Positions 62,157-64,000 of a DNA stretch of 64,000 nt are shown here, piece after piece. Each line of letters opens with the position of its first letter. Position 1 is the first letter of the stretch. The DNA is from Gammaproteobacteria bacterium. GTDB lineage: Bacteria > Pseudomonadota > Gammaproteobacteria > JAJPIJ01. The position numbers were made by a program, and so were the translations under genes. The notes below the pieces were generated by a model. The model did not search any database and was not told the origin of the DNA. It was given only the letters and a program-made list of their open reading frames with translations. The DNA is taken from NCBI GenBank assembly GCA_022071965.1, contig JAJVIQ010000004.1, positions 124,001 to 188,000 of the forward strand, written 5' to 3'.

Positions 62157-62897
62157 TCAGGGCACCACGTTCAGCACCGGGCCGCGGTGGCTGGCGATCT
62201 GAGCCGCGGGGGGCAGCAGCAGCACCCGGCTGTGCAGCTCGTAGCGACCCACGGCCGGCAGTGTGAACGTGTGGTGATCGGTGTACTCGTAGACCCGGGG
62301 CTCGAGGTGACCCTCCTTGGCGGCGAGCAGGGCGGGTTCGCGTTTTTCGAGATCGACGGCGTAGGTCTCGATGCGGTAGGGCACTCGCTGTCGGGCCAGC
62401 GCCCCCGCCTGCGCGCCCGTCAGCCGGAAGCGGACCTCGGCCCTCGGCGGATGATCGGGCGTCGTCTCCGCAAACCGAACCTGCAGCACCTCGATCCGCG
62501 GCGCCCGCGTCACCTCGTGCACGGCATCCCGGGCGGTGGCGCCGATCGTGAGTCGGACGGCTGCAGGCAGCTTCACCCTGGCCATGATCCAGTCCGCCCA
62601 GCGCTCGCGTTCCGGCGGCGCGAGCACCGTCTCCTCGCCGGAGTCGGCGTCATAGATGCGCACCAACCAGTCGGATCGGCCCCGGCGATCGGTGCAGCCG
62701 TCGAAGAAGACGATGAACTCGCCCAGCGTCTGCGCCTCCGGTACCCGATCGGGCCGGGCATGCGATATCGGTGCGTCCGGTCGCGGCGGGGTCTTGTCAG
62801 GCGCCGCGGCCCGGGACGGGCCTTGTTCCGTGCTGTGGGGGATGCGTGTCATGCCGTACGAGCCCGAAAGCGGTCTCTTGCGCGGTAGGCGCCTCAC
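62157..62897 (-). CDS. Uncharacterised protein coupled to a small upstream gene
   Basis: The protein has 246 residues if the GTG at 62897 (overlapping the previous stop) is used; ATG at 62852 is the alternative. The N-terminal 50 residues are Arg/Pro-rich. From about 55 on there is a beta-rich region (TLGEFIVFFDGCTDRRGRSD, LVRIYDADSGEETVLAPPER, VLQVRFAETTPDHPPRAEVR). No TM or signal. No family recognised. It forms a short unit with 62894-63160 and the protease gene. Confidence 0.6.
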   Translation of the reverse strand: MRRLPRKRPLSGSYGMTRIPHSTEQGPSRAAAPDKTPPRPDAPISHARPDRVPEAQTLGEFIVFFDGCTDRRGRSDWLVRIYDADSGEETVLAPPERERWADWIMARVKLPAAVRLTIGATARDAVHEVTRAPRIEVLQVRFAETTPDHPPRAEVRFRLTGAQAGALARQRVPYRIETYAVDLEKREPALLAAKEGHLEPRVYEYTDHHTFTLPAVGRYELHSRVLLLPPAAQIASHRGPVLNVVP

Positions 62898-63160
62898 TCG
62901 GGACGGTAATCCGCGGCAACGACGATCACGGGCACGCCGTTCACGCGATCGGGAAAGGCCGCGCGCGCGGAGGGTGGCGCATGCGGGTCCACGTGGATGC
63001 GCACCGCGATCACCCCGCCCGCCTTGCCGAGATCGATCAATTTCACCGCGGGATCGCCCAGGTACCGTGCCGCGAGCGCCTCCCGGGCCTTCCGCGCCCG
63101 CTGCATCGGAGTGGTCGTGATCGGCATCATGGCGCGTGGCGTCGACGTGGGCGTTCGCAT
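62894..63160 (-). CDS. Small uncharacterised protein
   Basis: The protein has 88 residues from ATG 63160; ATGs at 63130 or 63127 are possible. It has a C-terminal beta-type segment (VIAVRIHVDPHAPPSARAAF, VNGVPVIVVAADYRPE) and helix MQRARKAREALAARYLGD. It starts 16 nt after the protease stop and overlaps the next gene by 4 nt, so the three look co-transcribed. The segment KLIDLGKAGGVIAVRI resembles the N-terminal domain attached to some trypsin-like proteases, a loose similarity only. Confidence 0.55.
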   Translation of the reverse strand: MRTPTSTPRAMMPITTTPMQRARKAREALAARYLGDPAVKLIDLGKAGGVIAVRIHVDPHAPPSARAAFPDRVNGVPVIVVAADYRPE

Positions 63161-63176
63161 GCCTGCCCGGGCCGGC

Positions 63177-64000
63177 TCAGACGACGACGGCGACTTTCAA
63201 TGCGTTCAGCACCGCTGGCATGTCCATGGCGAGGGCCGTCTCCGGCGCGTCGCTGCCGGCGAAGTGCAGTCCGACGGCTCGCCGGCTCCCCACATCCAGC
63301 CACCAGGATCCGGAATCTCCGCCGGCGCTGACCTCGCTGCCCGCGGCCGGCGGCTCGATGGTGACGACCCGTTTGATGACGCGCTGAATGCCGCCGTAGG
63401 TCAGCTTCGCCTCGCCCTCGATGCCCACCACCGCACCGTGGGTGACGGCCGTGCGTCGACCGGATTTCACGGTGCGCATGTCCAGGTCCGCGCTTCCCAC
63501 GCCGCGCACCGGGCCCAGCTGCAGCTGATCGTTGAGGAGCTCGCGCCTGCCCGTCAGTGCCGCCACGGCCGCGTCGAGATTGGCGGCCATGGCGTCGCGG
63601 GTCAGGGCGGCGACGGCGTCGGCCGCGGTGCCGCCGTCCAGCCGGCCGGGTTGAACGATGCGCTGGCCCGCGCGCGCGCGCCACGCCGCGACGAGCACGT
63701 GCCAGTTGCTCAGGATCATTTCCGCGCCGCTCGCACGATCGGCCACCAGGCCGCCGAGGGTCGCATAGGCATTGTGATATTCGTCCGAGATGCTGATCCC
63801 GCCGCGCAAAGGGTCTGCGCGGCGGGCGCGCGCGTTCCTCGACGTGGGTCGCCACGCATACGCCCACGGCCAGAGATGGGTCCGGTAAGTGGCCTCGATC
63901 ACGTCGGTAGGGAATCCTTCGATCGCGCGCGGTATGCTGGCGGTGGTCGTTCCCCGCAGCAACGCCGATTCGAGCGCGTACCCCGCCAGCTTGCGGCGTA
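63177..64000 (-). CDS. Trypsin-like serine protease, 5' end outside the window
   Basis: The frame is open to the right edge (a TTG at 63962 is not a credible start, since coding-like RRKLAGYALESAL precedes it), so the N-terminus is missing. At least 274 residues are present. Catalytic features are SNWHVLVAA (His region), an Asp candidate in NLDAAVAAL and nucleophile GGDSGSWW near the C-terminus, followed by VGLHFAGSDA. It resembles the S1-like proteases found beside small accessory proteins in bacteria. Whether it is exported cannot be judged without the N-terminus. Confidence 0.8.
   Translation of the reverse strand, partial: RRKLAGYALESALLRGTTTASIPRAIEGFPTDVIEATYRTHLWPWAYAWRPTSRNARARRADPLRGGISISDEYHNAYATLGGLVADRASGAEMILSNWHVLVAAWRARAGQRIVQPGRLDGGTAADAVAALTRDAMAANLDAAVAALTGRRELLNDQLQLGPVRGVGSADLDMRTVKSGRRTAVTHGAVVGIEGEAKLTYGGIQRVIKRVVTIEPPAAGSEVSAGGDSGSWWLDVGSRRAVGLHFAGSDAPETALAMDMPAVLNALKVAVVV

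Noticed and set aside
1-64000. CRISPR arrays, tRNA or rRNA genes, prophage
   Set aside because: No regularly spaced repeats, no tRNA T-loop-like signatures in the gaps and no phage structural genes were seen by eye.

Overview
The window is about 64 kb of GC-rich, gene-dense DNA from a Gram-negative bacterium, most likely a gammaproteobacterial methylotroph. Three things support this. It has outer-membrane proteins (a porin, a TonB-dependent receptor and lipoproteins). Its ExbB/ExbD/TonB cluster has the TtpC layout known from Vibrio-type TonB2 systems. Its REP palindromes resemble those of Pseudomonas and Xanthomonas relatives. Methylotrophy is indicated by a XoxF-type PQQ dehydrogenase, a complete pqqABCDE set and a cluster of tetrahydromethanopterin (H4MPT) cofactor genes. 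No tRNA, rRNA, CRISPR array or phage block was seen.

Left third (1-20 kb), periplasmic alcohol oxidation and uptake: a partial porin; a periplasmic binding protein of the PQQ-dependent alcohol-oxidation type; a YVTN beta-propeller lipoprotein; XoxF with the Asp pair that marks lanthanide enzymes; a large TonB-dependent receptor; a second copy of the binding protein; a PepSY protein; a histidine kinase/NarL-type regulator pair; and a six-gene TonB2-like operon (DUF3450, TtpC-like, ExbB, ExbD, TonB, TPR). A plausible reading is that the TonB operon powers the receptor, which may import a lanthanide chelate or PQQ for XoxF. That substrate is inference. Intergenic DNA here holds a candidate structured RNA with a strong terminator, a 13-G tract and REP elements, one of which lies inside the TtpC-like coding sequence.

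Middle (20-35 kb), cofactor and C1 metabolism: a HugZ-like protein, GDPD, proline iminopeptidase, folP and DUF2147; then the minus-strand pqqABCDE operon; then divergent metE/metR with a perfect MetR box; then four tightly coupled genes for H4MPT-linked pterin/methanofuran metabolism (DUF6513, DUF447, mfnB and a pterin dehydratase homologue).

35-44.5 kb is visibly less GC-rich and looks acquired. It contains a cyclic-nucleotide-binding protein, a patatin lipase, an IS3 transposase remnant, a receiver-cyclase fusion, a 1491-residue hybrid histidine kinase with a recently duplicated PAS module, and a second small cyclase. Together they read as a phosphorelay-to-cyclic-nucleotide-to-lipase signalling island. 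This is the best candidate for an undescribed system in the window.

Right third (44.5-64 kb), mixed chromosomal genes: an MscS/MgtE operon with a duplicated regulatory MgtE half, moaC and moaDE, an animal-type haem peroxidase, a propeller-lipase fusion, a class III aminotransferase, a lipid set (CarS-like, EEP phosphatase, CDP-alcohol phosphatidyltransferase), a TIR-like membrane protein, a PAP2 phosphatase, a thioredoxin-fold protein, a frameshifted di-haem oxidoreductase remnant, and a trypsin-like protease running off the right edge.
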